Both the position numbers and the translations under genes were made by a program. From Dioscorea cayenensis subsp. rotundata (lineage: Eukaryota > Streptophyta > Magnoliopsida > Dioscoreales > Dioscoreaceae), in contig NC_052488.1 of the NCBI RefSeq assembly GCF_009730915.1, positions 20,268,305 through 20,332,304 of the forward strand: a stretch of 64,000 nt of DNA, read 5' to 3'. Shown one piece after another: positions 21,170 through 34,309 of this stretch; the first letter of the stretch is position 1; every line of letters begins with the position of its first letter. The notes below the pieces were generated by a model that saw only the letters and a list, made by a program, of their open reading frames with translations, made no database searches and was not told the origin of the DNA.

Positions 21170-24100
21170 ATGGCGTCCTTGTTCTCATTCCTTCGCCGCT
21201 ACAGCGTTCCCTTGGTCCTCTTCGTCCTCGGCCTCTTCTTCCAGCTCATCCTCCTCCCCTCCTCCTACCCTCGTTCTCGCTACGAAGGTCTGTTCCCTTT
21301 TCCTTAGTATCAGCGTAGATTTGCTTGATTGTGTGAGTTCTTGCGTAATTGGGTTTCTCTTTGTTGCTCATGGTGCCAGTGCTTGGCGTCCGTCATCTCG
21401 CGACCATCGAGGAAGTCACCGAAGCCTACGAGAAGATCTCGCTCAAGTGGTACGCTTTTTTATCATCTCTGCTTCTTTATTCACTTGCGTGGTTTCTTGA
21501 GTTTGTTGAATAGGTTTCTCGATCATCCTTGTTTGTTTTCTTGATTTTCTTTCATAGGTCTCTTGATTTAATTTGTCGAGTTTCTTGATTTTCCTCTGTG
21601 GGTTCTCGGATTTTCTTTCATCAATTTCGTGAGTTTATATGATGAGCTCCTTGATTTTTCTCGTATGTGTTTCATGATTTGCTCTCATGGGTTTCTTGAT
21701 TTTTTTTCTTGCTGTTCTTCATTATGTTGTATTATGTTCTGATTGGGTTAACTTATCCGACTCTCAATAAAAGAACTAATTGAAACCTTCCAATTTTATG
21801 TTTTTTTCAGGGCCTCTGGTGCAAATCCAACCACCGCAGAATTTGTAGATGTCAGTAACTTTATATAAATATATATATATATAATTTGTATCACTTCTAT
21901 AGCAGTGTGTCCACTAATAGTTTATTACTTTATTTGTGTTTGAAGATTTGCTTTTCACTTTTATGCACCAACTGTTATTATTGCTTGTGGGTTGACTTTG
22001 TGCAGAATTTTAGGTTGTAGTTATCTGCTGGCTGATAGTTATTGAACTTAAGCATTACGGATGCCTATTCGTAGAGAAACACCTTGTCTTTAGGGGATTA
22101 ACTCTTTTAAATTTAAGTCAAATAGCAATAATCATCTGATGCAAATGACACTGAGCTTGCTTGGTGGTTTCTGCAGGTTCGTTACGCATTTGAATTATTG
22201 ACCAATCCAACATGGAAGAGAGACTATGATCTTTATGGGGTTGATGAGCAATTGGTGAGAATCAGTAAATATTTTTCAATTATCTCAAACTTTTATTTTG
22301 TTGTGATCCATGGGCAAAATATCTTGATTTCTTTGCCATATAATTAAGAATTATATATGCTTAGGAGAGTATAGGAATTACTCTCCTTACGATAGATATC
22401 CAGCTTCAACCATTGTAGATATCCAGCTTCAACCATTGTGGCAATAGCCGAGCAGTTAAGGCACTTAATCCTATGCGGGAGGTCGAGGGTTAGACCTCTT
22501 TTCTAATGCATGGTTGAGACATAATAATAAAAAGTGTGTTTGGGATTATAATTTTAAATGAGTGCTTGATGCTTTTACATTCTTCTTGTTATAATACAAG
22601 TGAAAGGGAAAAGGAAAAGAACACCATTAAAGCACCCCAAGCGAGACTTACTATATCCATGTCGCAGGATGTTGTTGAAAAAACTACCCTTGACCTCTTT
22701 TCCAATGCATGGTTGAGATGTAATAATAAAAAGTGTGTTTGGGATTATAATTTTAAATGAGTGCTTGATGCTTTTACATTCTTGTTTGCAGGATGTTATT
22801 GAAAAAATTAAAGCACAATATGATGGGCAGTCTTTCTCGAATATTAAGCTTCCTTTACTTGATGCTGCTATTTTTGGTCAGTTTGAGGGTATAGAGTTTC
22901 ACCATCAAGTTCGATTAGAATAATTCCCTGGATTATTTTCCTATGAGTGTTTCTCTTTTCTTTCTAACAGGTTCTGCTGATCATGCTTTTAATCCGCTTA
23001 CTCCTAAGGAGTTTGCTTCCCTTATTGGTGGCACAAAAGCAGTGCTAATACAAGTAAGACCATAAACTAATGTTACCCTTAGCCTGCACTGTAATTTCTA
23101 TTATGTGACGTGGATATCTCCCTTCGGTCATTTTACCAGGTCCCACATAGGCTTTTGTTGCAAAAAATTAAACCATGAAAAAATTCTGTTCATGATCACT
23201 TATATAATATGAATTTTGAGAGGTATCATATGATGAAATGGTCTCCCCCTGTTATTCACATTTCAGGTATTTTCATCTGGAAGTCATCGATGTGCCAAAT
23301 TTTTGAATAGTTGGAAAAGGATCGGTATGTGGATGGTTAACACAAAAATCTGTCATTTCATACTACTCTCTTATCATGCCTAAGCAACAATATTTCTATC
23401 ATATGCATTGCATGTGATTATTTCCACTTCTGCCCGGTTCTTGTACCAACACTGCACCCTCATGCATAAATGGTGAGGAAGGCACCGATTCTGTAGTCAA
23501 AATTTATATTGAATGAGATAAAGAATTTCAGTAGGGAAAGTGCAGAGTTTATATGTCTCATCTTATTCAAACTTTTAAATGTTGTCATGCATCAAAACTA
23601 TTGCTACTCTCCTTTTAATTTAGACAATAAAATGTTGATGCTGCTTTCAAGTCATTATCATATCTGTTTTTTCTGTGTTCTTTGTGCAAAAGCAGGTAGT
23701 ATGCTGGATGGCGTTGTTGATGTTGGTATGCTTGAAGTTGGTGAAGTTCAGGTTGTGCCTTTCATGGCAGAAACGAAGTTCAATCGACCATTTTTTCGCA
23801 ATGGTATTGTTGTTGCATGGTCCAAACTATGTCCTTGAGATTTAAGTAGTTTCATTGTTTTGCACTATGCGCTCCTTGTAGGCTCTTGCTTACTGTTTTT
23901 TCGAATGGCTCTTGCAATTCCTAGGATGACACTAAGGAAGCCCCTGCCATCAATATACCTTTTAATCCTTTCTATGTGATGGTAATGCTTTGCACTGGTC
24001 AAGCTATAACCTTTATCATTTAAGCAGCCTCCTTGTTTTATGCCATTAGACCTGTATGGGCTCTTGCTCACTTTACTTCATACTGCTCTTCCTTGTTCTA

Positions 24101-27100
24101 GGATGGAACTACACATTTGCCATGCTTTCACGTTCTTAAGAACTAATTTGGTACTTTTTTGGGTCCTTACATTCCAAATGTAAAAGCCCGTCATTTAATC
24201 TATCCTCAGGACATGTGGATGTTTGATGACAATTATTAAAGCTTATTTATGCTTTCTAATGCCAATCCTTTGTACACTTGCTTTTCTTTGCCATTGTTAA
24301 ATATTATCTGAAGAATCAGCTTTTCTTATGATAATGCTCATACTGCCATTATAGTGACACATAAATTGTTTAAAAAGATTATGCTTGGCCATCAATCTTA
24401 TTTTATCCTACAATTGAACAGTTTCTTGCAGTTGATTAGCAATTTTCTTGTCATGAGTTTGAGATTACGAAATGGCCTCTCTGCACCTTAGAGCAAGATT
24501 GCATAATTTAGCTCTCCTTAAATTCTACACTAAGCTTAAGCCTTAGGATTTTCATATAACACACAACATTGATGTTCAGAGTTCTACTTGATAAGCCTGA
24601 TGTTGCCTTTAAAGATTGTCGTTTTTCAATAGCAATGTGCCAAAAATGTGTTTTGATGCTAGTCCAGTACTTGCTAGTTCTACTCAGGTGGACTCCCTAT
24701 ATGCTACTACATGATGCTTTCAGCATTTGATATCGAAATTGCTAGCATGTATTTTCCTTATAAGGTGGAATGCAACCTAATACCATAATTCTTGATGAAT
24801 AAGAATTTTAGTGAATTTTTTTTTTAAAAAAAAAATTTGAAGTTGGTAAAATAAATTTTAAACACAGATAAATACTTTGTCTAAGTCTGGTGCAAAAAAT
24901 GAATTTCAGAGAAGCTATTTCACCTCGTGGAAACGATTGTGTTGATTGTGTTAAAAAAATATATGATCTTACCATTTCTTTTTCCCCCCCATTTGTGGCA
25001 CTGATTTGTTAATTATATTTGCAGGTTTACCTGATCTTGTTGCATTTCCTCCTTATTGCAAAAGCTTTGATTGTTTAGTAAGGTTTGTCATGTTTTTGCT
25101 CTAAATTAATGATGCAATAAACTTTTACTTTGCTCCATAATAGTGGTTTTGTAGGAATTATAATGCTATTTGTGTGGTCCTTTAATAACATGCATTACTT
25201 TTGTGGCTGGCATAGGAGATGCATAGGAACTTTTGGCTGTCTGATTCCTCCCTGCTTTTAGCATAAATTATCCATATTCATTATTTGTTCTCTTACTTCA
25301 GCTTTGGATTTTAGGTACCAAGGAGATCTTTCAACAGATGCAGTTGTTGATTGGATAGCAACAAGCATTCTTGGATTACCTCGTATTCCTTATTATTCAA
25401 GGGATACTCTGGTAATTTATTCATGTTATTTGCTGACCTATTATGAGGAAATTCACTTATTTAATGTTTCTGAATTTATTCACAATAACATCATTTAGTG
25501 GCTAGTGCACTTGTTAATTTTAATATTTTATGGTGGCCTCGGTATCGCTGGCCATTGACCTTGATGCTGGAAAAATGGAAAAACATTTTATGTTAATGGG
25601 TTGGGTAACTCATTAATGCCAATCATTGATAATCTTAAATTAGTATGCTTTTTCTAGATCACCTTTCTGTGACCTTCCTAGGTTATTAATAATGGAGATA
25701 TCTAGTCAGCATTTGTTGCTTTGGTTGTTATTACCAGACTGCAAGCTTGTCACTTGATCTCAATTTTGACCTGCCAGATCTGTATTGGTCTTATTTAGTT
25801 GGATTATATTTAGAGGTTTCTAATGAACGAAGGTATGAGCCTTTAGTTGCGTTTAGTTTTTGGCTGAGGGAAGATGTTAAATTGATCATTACTATTGCAT
25901 ATTTCATTGCTGACATATTTGATCATTATGTACTTATTATTTGATTTAGACTGGAGCTACTTAAATTCAGGAACTGATATTCATTAGGAATGGAGTTGTT
26001 GCAAACTTGTTATACAAGCAAAGCCAGTAGTTGTATTACTATTGCATATATTTGAATGTTAAAACCATAGCAGTTTAAGTCATTTGTCAAAATCCAAAAT
26101 GAACAAATGATCCTATATGGGTTAAGTAGGGCCATAAAATGCTTAGAAAGTGAAAAGCCTGTCTACCGAAAGCTATGAAATGGATTGAGCTGTGATCCTT
26201 TGGAATCACTGAAGAAACATGATAGTGGCTAGCAGAGTGTGCAGCATTGTTTGGCTGACCACTACCAAATGCCAACCTATATCATGGTCCAAAAAAGTTT
26301 ATGGTTCCTTACAAGCCCCATGCCCAATCTTTTGTTGGGACCCTTATGGTGGTTGAAAAATTTTTGCTAAAGGTGGACAAATATGTTATTCTTCGGATAC
26401 CCTGACCTTTATCTTCTCTTTTGATAGCTTGCTTGTTTTATATGATTCTACAGTAATTTACCTTCCTATATTCCTCACTTATTTTTTGCTCATCTTATTT
26501 ACAACAAGAAGAGTAATTTGGTTCATGTTTGAACTCAGGGTCCCAACTTCATTGGAAAGACTGCTTTACATAAGGTGCTAATCTCTTTTATTTAATGATC
26601 TTAATATTCTACTCTTTGATATTGTGAACAATTGATTTATTTTAACTCCATCTTATTCTGCTAAGTTCCTTATACATCATTTAGAACTGTAATTAAGGAC
26701 AGGTGGGGAGTCGATGATTTAAATTTATTGATGCGTTTTTGAGGTGAAACAAATCTCACATAACTGCTATTCTGCTACTTGGATAGAGTTACCTGGAGTT
26801 GTCTTAAGTGGTCCAATTGCTTTCCATGAAACAATAATCCTTGAGTAAGATAGTTTTCTGGTTGTACTTAGTTGATCAACAATTTACCAGTTGGAAAAGT
26901 GAGCATGCTTAAGTTTTGTATTCTTAAGCTTATGCTGTATTTTATAGATTTTCTCATTTTATATGTCTAACCTTTATTGCTTATTTGCTTTGATGGTATG
27001 AGATGAATTTATGTGTGGCATTCATGCAGTTATCCTGATGATTGTATTGCCTACATTTTCTTGTCGATCACATCTAAATTGTCTTAACACATTTGTTGCT

Positions 27101-30100
27101 GTTATAGATGTGCTTATTGATAAATTTTGAATATTTATAAAATGATAGCAACCTCATATTGCAATTCGTACCGTGAATTAATTTTTAAATCTCTTTGTTA
27201 GGCTGATTAGGAGGCAAGTAGACTTTTTTAGTATTAGTCTACTAATCTGGACTAAGAGATAGAATGAAATTCTTGTATTTGTACTGTGTCACACTCGCGC
27301 CTGCAGACATGATGGACATGGTACCCAGCCAAAAATGTTGTTCACTTGTATATTGGTTAGAATAACTTAAAAATGATACTCACTTGCAATCTACAAAACT
27401 GGTAACTGGAGTTGCTTCCAGACGAACCAGTGCTTTGTTTTTTTCACTTGGTCCTCCACTCATATTTCTCTAACTGTGGAAACTAGGGCACTTCTCTTTC
27501 CCCATTGCTCACTTCTCACCCTTTGAGCTTGCACATTTTGTTTAACTTGTAAAGCTGACTCCACCATTCTTGCATAATTATCTCAATCTGATGCAGTGAC
27601 TATTATCTTCATTTCATCTCAAAGTCCATCTTCAAACCACCTACATTTTTCCTAAGGGCCTGTTACCATCGTGGGAGCATATTATGATTACCTATTGAAC
27701 CTATCGTGATTACTTATTGGACTTGCCTTCATATTGAGCCACAGTCAATTATCCCTAGATCAAGCGAGTAAATTTCATCTGTTTGGCATCTTTGTAGACT
27801 CATGGGAGGTATTGCTGATCAAATTCTCCCCTAAACTTTGTGCGCTAGATCGTCTCAGGATCAGGACATCAACAAAGCACTGTTTCCAATCACAATAGTG
27901 CACTGTTCTCCAATAACAATGTAGCATGGCCCCCTTATTCTCCTTTGGGCAATTCATCAACATAAGCACCATTTCCACTTGTTTGATCCATGCTTCAGCT
28001 ACTATTTGATCCAATATATCCTCAAAATTTTGGCCCCCATTTTCTTTTGTTAATGTAAGGCAACACAGGTTCTGGTTCGCTCTTTCTTTGTTTCTCCACT
28101 TGAAGTGGCAGAGTCTCCAGAGTCTGCATTAACTGTCTGGCTGCATTCTTTAATGCTTGAATTTAATTATGTAAAGATATTTTTTTTTATGCCTCTCCCA
28201 TCTCATCTTTGGAATTCTCACTCTGTAGTCTCCTCACACATCCCTCTTCTCACTAATAGGAGTGTATTTTCAATTTCCCTCATTACCTCGGGTTGGGTAA
28301 CCAATGCCCATGCCCCTTTTTTTTAATGAGGTATTTTGTTGAATACCCTAATTCTATTGCCAAATTTTAGGAGAGAATTGTATTAACAATGCTTCCCACA
28401 AATTTACTGAAAATGCAAAGTAGAGGGGATTTACTCAACTGATTTTAGGGGTCATTAACAGTGGCTAATATTAAGTTAAGTTCAATGAGTTATCATGGTA
28501 TGCTCCCATGATAATAGCAGACCTTTAGGAGAAATACAGGCTGTCTGAAGATGGATTCAAAGTTGAACTGCATCAAGTTGGGATAACTATACTTGACTGT
28601 TGATGTCAGCTTTATGAGTCAAACAAAATGTGCAAGCTTAAATGGTTAGAAGTGAACAACAGGGAAAGAGAAATAGCTTAATTTCATAAGTGCAGGACGG
28701 AGTAAAAAAAGTAGCAATGGTTCATTTAGAAGCAAATTCAGTTACCTGTTTTGTAGATTACCAGAGTATTATTTTTAGGTTTGTCTGACCAATATATAGG
28801 TGAGACAACATCTTTGGTTGGTCCCACATCTGTCATAGCTGCAATGGCGAGTGTGACATGCTTACTACCTATGAGTTTTATTTCTACTTTTGCCAATAGT
28901 TAGCTACTACCCTTTATAATTACATCACACCACTTATCTTTAAGAGTTACAAGGTTCTTTAGGTTCGTTTGATTGTCTAATAACTGGTTATTCTGATGGG
29001 ACGACCTACTTTTTCAGTTATCAAGTGCATAGTAAGTGGTAAGACTTAACAGTGAAAGGAACACTATAGTATTTCCTATTTGCTAAATGTATGTGTAGTT
29101 TGCTTGAGAAAATTTTAAGATATTGTGGCCTTGAAGCTATGCATTGTTTTACATTTAATTCACTTTGTTTTCCAGAGTCATTATGCTTTGTATTATTATT
29201 CTTGTTCTCTAAAATCATTCAGGTATCACCTCAAAGAAATGTTTGACCATACTTTGTCTCAGGTGAAAGTCATTGGCTTCTCAAAAACAGGGGAGCGAGC
29301 TCCTCCATTCATGCGCCAGGCTGTTAGGGACTATCAAGCGTATGCATCTTTTGCATTTGTTTTATGGAGAGAAGAGGAATCTTCCCTATGGTGGAACACG
29401 TACGTGCTTCTCTTATCCTTAAGATGTTGCTATTCTGCTTAGGTTTGGTTTTGTTATGAGAAATGTCTAAATAAAATCATTAGGCTTCAATTATCTACAT
29501 GGAATACACAGGAGCATCATTTTTGTTTAATTTTCTCTTCTATTTACCACATCATTCAACTACATATATACTTCTATAGAATTTGGTTATCATTTTTATA
29601 GTTAATATGAACCTTAAGGATAAACAAGCATGCTTTGTGCCTTTTTGTCTAGATACAAAAATATCATCTTTCTTTGAAACTGTTTTAATCAGACAGATGA
29701 TTTTCCAGTCAAACTTGGTAAGTTCATTTATGCATCAACTAGTATGCTTCTTTTTCCTGATAACTTATTTCTCTACCGAACATGAATGAAACCTCTATTG
29801 TGTCAGACTCTATGAGTTGACTATATGTATATCAGAAATGTATTTCTATTGTTTTTATTAAATTTTCAGTTGCAAGTGACTTAATTGATATTTCATTTTC
29901 TATTAACAGGTTTGGTGTGGATACTGCTCCTGCTCTTGTATTTCTGAAGGACCCTGGCCTGGAACCAACTATTTATCAAGGCATTCTCCTCTATAGTAGC
30001 TCTTTCGAAGTTATTTGTTTTGTAGTGTACTCCATGTTTGTTGAGAAAATTATGCGTTATCTTCATCTACTGCAGGAAACTTAAACAGTTCTTATTTCGA

Positions 30101-33100
30101 AAAATTGATGGAAGAAAATAAATATTTTGGTAAGTACCCTTGCCAGTTTTCTTCTTCTTTTTTCTTTTTTATTTAGTTTCCTTATTTTCTTCATAGAAGA
30201 ATCTGTTGAATTCAGCCAATTTTGGCTTTCCTGGAAACTGAAGTTTTTACTTTTTATATTTTAGGTATATTGCTTAATGACTTTAGGTAGAGATACTGTA
30301 TGCCATGAAAGCAGTTTTATCTTTCTTAAAGTAAAACACTAATTTGATGGTTCGTAGTAAAATGCCAATTGCATATGTGGAGAACTTCTAGATTGAGATT
30401 CTAATGTGATTTCGTTTGTCTCCAGTGCTCCCCCAACTAAGGAGCTTAACTTCTATGGAGTTAGGTTGTGATGCAAGGGGTTATTCCAGAGGGGGAAATA
30501 ATTTGGTTAGCTGGTACTGTGTAATTCTTGTTGGACGGCCAAGTTTGGAACTAAATAAAATGCGTGAAGTAAGTGTTTTGAGTGATTCCATAATAACTGC
30601 ATCTGATTGATTTGATTGATTACAATCCTGGTAATCATTCTCGAGTTTATCAAATAGGCTATGCTTATAGTCATTTATATCTTTGCCATGTTTACCTGAA
30701 ATTACCATAGACTATTCGCAGGGCCCTAAATCTATTGGCTCATGATTTTGATCCAGAGCGTGCGGAAAAAATTTCTGTCCCAGCACCAGCTATTGATGCA
30801 TTAAAGGAGAAAAGGTTGACATTTGTATGGCTTGATGGAGAGCTTCAAAAGGCAAGTTGCTTCGCTTTTGATATCATTACATATGATTTACCATCTTCTG
30901 TCACTATTAAAGTGACTTGTTTTTATAGCATACTGGCTATAACTTGAGGATGGCTCATATAATGCCTATAGGAGTATCCAAATCCAAATTGTAGTGACGA
31001 AATCTGGCTAATCAAGTTTGCATGGAATGACCACTGCTATTATGTAGTCATTCTTTTTCCTTGCTCTGCACTAATTCCAAGGTTTTGTGCAGGATTACTG
31101 TTTATTTTACCTTCATTCTGATACTATTTATGAAACTTGTGGACCAAGGAGGGATCTAGCCAATGTGCCTCGCTTATTTATTGTCCGGTACAAAAGAACC
31201 TCAAAAGTGGATGACCTGAATAGTGTGAAAAACCCAAAAAAGAAAAATATCTGGAAAACATTTCATGAGGAGGATGAGAATAAAGCATCCCAGCTTGTGG
31301 CGAAGTACAATGGCACAGAGGATCTTCAAGAGGTACAAATTTATGTTATGTGCAATACTTGTTCAGCTTCTTGTTCAAGAATCTCCTGAGAAGACCTTTG
31401 GGTCCAAAAGAAATGATTTGACCTTATTTCCAGGATAGGCTATTACACCGTAGAAACTATGCCCTTATTTCCTTTATTCCAATTATTCACAAAACAATTT
31501 TCAAGAATATAAAAGATTCCATTCTCTGGTTCTTCTCTATAATTACTTTCTGTACCCCCACGTTCACACACTTTATTCCTCATTCTCCTTGTTACCTATT
31601 ATGGGCACAACTTTCTGTATAAAGAATGCCTATGTAATTGTGATAATGCGGTCTCTTGCGAATGAAATTGAATACAATTGAAGTCTAACCCCTTAGCAAG
31701 TTTCAAGAATAGAAAGAAGCTCTCTTCCTGTGATCTAATTCTTCTTCATCCTTTGCTGCACCTTCATATTCACCATTCTTCTTGTCGCAAAATATGACAT
31801 ACAACTTTCTCTTCTAAGGTTGTCTTGGCAGTAATACAAATACAATCCATCCTGGAAATGATAATTGAATGAAATCCAACATAATCCTTAATAATTTTTA
31901 CGGGTTTGTCCAATGGCATTTTGATCTTTTAATTGGTTTTGTTTTCCTTTTGTGCAGATCATTTCATGGATCTCACAAATAATTGAGGATGGCGATACCA
32001 GAAATCTTCCTGATTTTGTAAGTTGTTGTGTCACTTTACATAGTGAATATTTTGAAAGCATAATTTCTGATTCTCATGTCAGTGCAGCATGCTGAAGATG
32101 CATTTGCTTGTATAAATGACCCGCTCATATAATTTGTTTATTGTTTATGATCCTAAAGCTACTTATGGTTTTAATTTTACTAATGCCATACATGCTTGAA
32201 TTTTTAAATTAGTGTAGGTGATTTACTGATTGGATTATTTAAAATAGCTGTCAGCCATATTAGAAATCCATGCCTTAAGTCAAATGAGCAAATATTGCAA
32301 AAAAATAGATGGCTTTCATGTACTAAAAAAACATTAGTAACATTTCTTGAAATATCTGTTATATGTATTCAAGGAGCTAATGCTGCTACTATTAGAAAAA
32401 TCATTGTCCCTTTTTTGTTGCCAGAGTTCTATGTTATAATAATATAGGTGTTATCTGTGAGGTTACTACTTGAACATCTGCTTGTTTTTTGGTTTACATT
32501 TTCTCTTGAAATCGATATTTGTTTCATTTGTTATCTTTTGATAAAATGGCCAGCCATACTTCCATAAACTATCCCATGTGAGGACTATATGCTTTACTGT
32601 TTTAGCACTAAATCTATTTTTGATTGAATTAAGTGCAGTACTTAGGGATTCACTCAGCTTCTCTCCCAAATTTCAATCCCACTATTCAAAAGGGTTTTTT
32701 TAATATTGCTCAATTTCCATTTCTAAATTGTGTATGAAGTATATTGGCTTGTATTCAAGCATACGAAACTGTAAGCTTGACGTTAAAGTTATAATGTAAG
32801 TATCACTGACATGTTTTATCTGCAGACGGTGTCAACACCTGAACTCCTTCCTGAGGAAGGAGATCGAACCTGGTCAAAGGGTACCCAAAACATTGTCTCC
32901 TCTAGCAAGGGAATTGTTCAAAAGTTTCAAAATGCTATAATGAATATTCCTGATTACATGACGGATCCTAGAGTTGGCCCATTTATGCTGCTGTGTGCAT
33001 GCTTATCATTTGGAGCCATTTGGTTTCAAAGCAGCTCAAGTCCTCAAAAAATAAGTCCTTCTGAAGAGGTGAGATATGGTTTGAATGTTAATTTTAATCT

Positions 33101-33566
33101 TCTGGATGTTGTATATCCCACCCTTTTATCCATCCGATTACTAAAATTTTGAGTCTCTGAGGAAAATCAATGCCAGCACAGTAGGTATTAGAACTCATTG
33201 TTGATGATGAATGGTTTCAACCACATAAAATGTTAAAAGATTATTGATTTTTATGCTATATAAAAGTATCACGAGCTAAGTCAGTATTTCTTAGGGTTTA
33301 ACTTCCATAGATTTACATCCTTGTCCATGTACATAAAAGAAAATTTTCACCTTTTTTAAGCACCCTCAAAGTACCTCTTCTTTGTGTTTTTTTATTTCAT
33401 CGACATTCTTAATGGTTTTGATCTCCAGGCTGTAGGAAAAGAGAAGCCAAGAAATCACAGAAGACGAAGAGAAGCAACCTCAAACCAAGAGCGGCCCCCC
33501 TCGATCACTGATACAGAACCTCGAGATGCATATCAGTGGTCAGCATCAGATACTAACTCGGAGTAG
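21170..33566 (+). CDS. J-like / thioredoxin-like membrane protein (DNAJC16-like, At1g65280-like)
   Basis: Twenty exons give 685 residues: 21170-21287, 21380-21449, 21811-21850, 22177-22254, 22792-22876, 22971-23053, 23267-23324, 23696-23803, 25025-25082, 25315-25411, 26539-26574, 29263-29399, 29910-29980, 30076-30129, 30426-30568, 30711-30851, 31093-31332, 31958-32017, 32826-33068, 33429-33566. The sum is exactly in frame. An N-terminal hydrophobic anchor (about 10-32) is followed by a J-like domain (YEVLGVRHLATIEEVTEAY ... YAFELLTNPTWKRDYDLYG), one or two thioredoxin-like regions (VLIQVFSSGSHRCAKFL; KVKVIGFSKTGERAPPF), and a second membrane segment near 592-612 (GPFMLLCACLSFGAIWF). The C-terminal tail is basic and polar. 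The HPD tripeptide of true J domains is absent (KISLKWASGANP), so Hsp70 stimulation is doubtful. Introns 13 and 16 have GC donors. A Met at 21092 would add 26 residues. Likely site: ER or endomembrane (inferred). Confidence 0.88.
22394..22440. repeat. 23-bp tandem duplication in intron 4
   Basis: TAGATATCCAGCTTCAACCA and the next few bases occur twice back to back, immediately before a tRNA-like sequence. Confidence 0.85.
22441..22505 (+). mobile_element. tRNA-like (SINE-type) fragment in intron 4
   Basis: AATAGCCGAGCAGTTAAGG resembles a polymerase III A box of a Leu/Ser-type tRNA, and GAGGGTTAGACCTC some 35 bp later resembles a B box. It probably derives from a tRNA-related SINE rather than being a working tRNA gene, since the acceptor arms do not pair. 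Confidence 0.4.
22490..22815 (+). repeat. Tandem duplication including a decoy copy of the exon 5 start
   Basis: A block of about 95 bp (ACCTCTTTTCTAATGCATGG ... TGCTTGATGCTTTTACATTC) occurs at 22490-22584 and 22690-22784. Each copy is followed by a 3' splice-like CAG and GATGTT(G/A)TTGAAAAAA. The second (22792) is the real start of exon 5. The first (about 22668) lacks the rest of the exon and runs into stops. Confidence 0.8.
23804..25024. other. Intron 8 of the DNAJC16-like gene
   Basis: A 1.2-kb non-coding intron. The stretches at about 23815-23930 and 23990-24110 are diverged copies of each other (both have GGCTCTTGCTYACT and CCTAGGATG-type landmarks), indicating an old tandem duplication. 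Confidence 0.5.
26575..29262. other. Intron 11 of the DNAJC16-like gene (2.7 kb)
   Basis: The largest intron in the gene. It holds a minus-strand gag fragment (see 27775-28060). A short inverted pair, TCACACTCGC near 27290 and GCGAGTGTGA near 28853, may mark the limits of an old insertion. The remainder is unrecognised. Confidence 0.45.
27775..28060 (-). mobile_element. Ty3/gypsy-type gag fragment
   Basis: Minus-strand reading DQIVAEAWIKQVEMVLMLMN, then CPKENKGAMLHCYWRT, resembles the start of the plant Ty3/gypsy gag core (DPLVAEGWI..IEKIFxxMxCP..KVxLA). Only about 60 residues are recognisable and no other retroelement domain is seen nearby. This is a small relic. Confidence 0.5.
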
Positions 33567-34300
33567 TTTGATTCTGATATGGAATTGCAGAGCCTTAATT
33601 AGTCACCACTGACGCTATCAGTAGTTTCTGATATCTATTTAACTATTTTGGGTGTTTGATAATTTATTTTACAATTTTCTTTTAAGTTGTATGATTGTTG
33701 TTTCGTACCATCATACAACTCAAGATTTGTGGATTCAGGTTACTTTAGATTATTTGTGTTATGAGTGCCAAACCCACTTGACTACTTGAGATCACATGTG
33801 AAGTGCTTCTCTTTTTCTGTTTATGAATACTTTGCACCTTTTTTCAGTGTAATTGTTATAGAGGGCAAGACAATCGAGTGGTGAGAGTTCGATTCTCGGT
33901 TGATGGTATATTTTTGGGAGTTGTGAATAGTGGTTGTGTACGAGGTGGTTAGGCGTCACGTGAGCGTGCTCCCGTTTCACTTGTTTCACCGAGGCATGCA
34001 CGCCTGGGGATCTCTAGTGGGTTCGCCCCGCTCTTTTTCCTCAAAAAAAAAAAAGACAATGGTGGTAATTCCATCAATCGTTTATATGAGGGGATTTTTT
34101 TTTTTTGTGTGGGAAAATATGGATTAATTTATTTTAACCAAAGTAAACAAAAGAAGTTTTTTAATGTTTTTGTGATTTTTGTACCAAGCTCCACTTAATC
34201 CTACTGCTTTACTTTTGTTTTGCTGATAGTAATCCTGCTGCTTTACTCTTGTTTTGCAGATAATATGAAAGAAAGAAAAAAAATTTAAAGAATGATAAAA
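33567..34300. other. Intergenic region downstream of the DNAJC16-like gene
   Basis: Contains the 3' untranslated region and a SINE-like sequence (entered separately). No gene recognised. Confidence 0.4.
33850..34057 (+). mobile_element. Probable tRNA-derived SINE
   Basis: GTGAGAGTTCGATTCTCGG is a good polymerase III B box. It is followed by about 150 bp of GC-richer unique-looking sequence ending in CTCTTTTTCCTC and a 12-A tail at about 34046-34057. The region stands out from its AT-rich surroundings. The A box is weak and a target duplication was not established. Confidence 0.45.
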
Positions 34301-34309
34301 GATTCAAAC

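Noticed and set aside
22441-22505. Functional tRNA gene
   Set aside because: A- and B-box-like words are present, but the acceptor stem does not pair and the sequence is inside a duplicated intron block.
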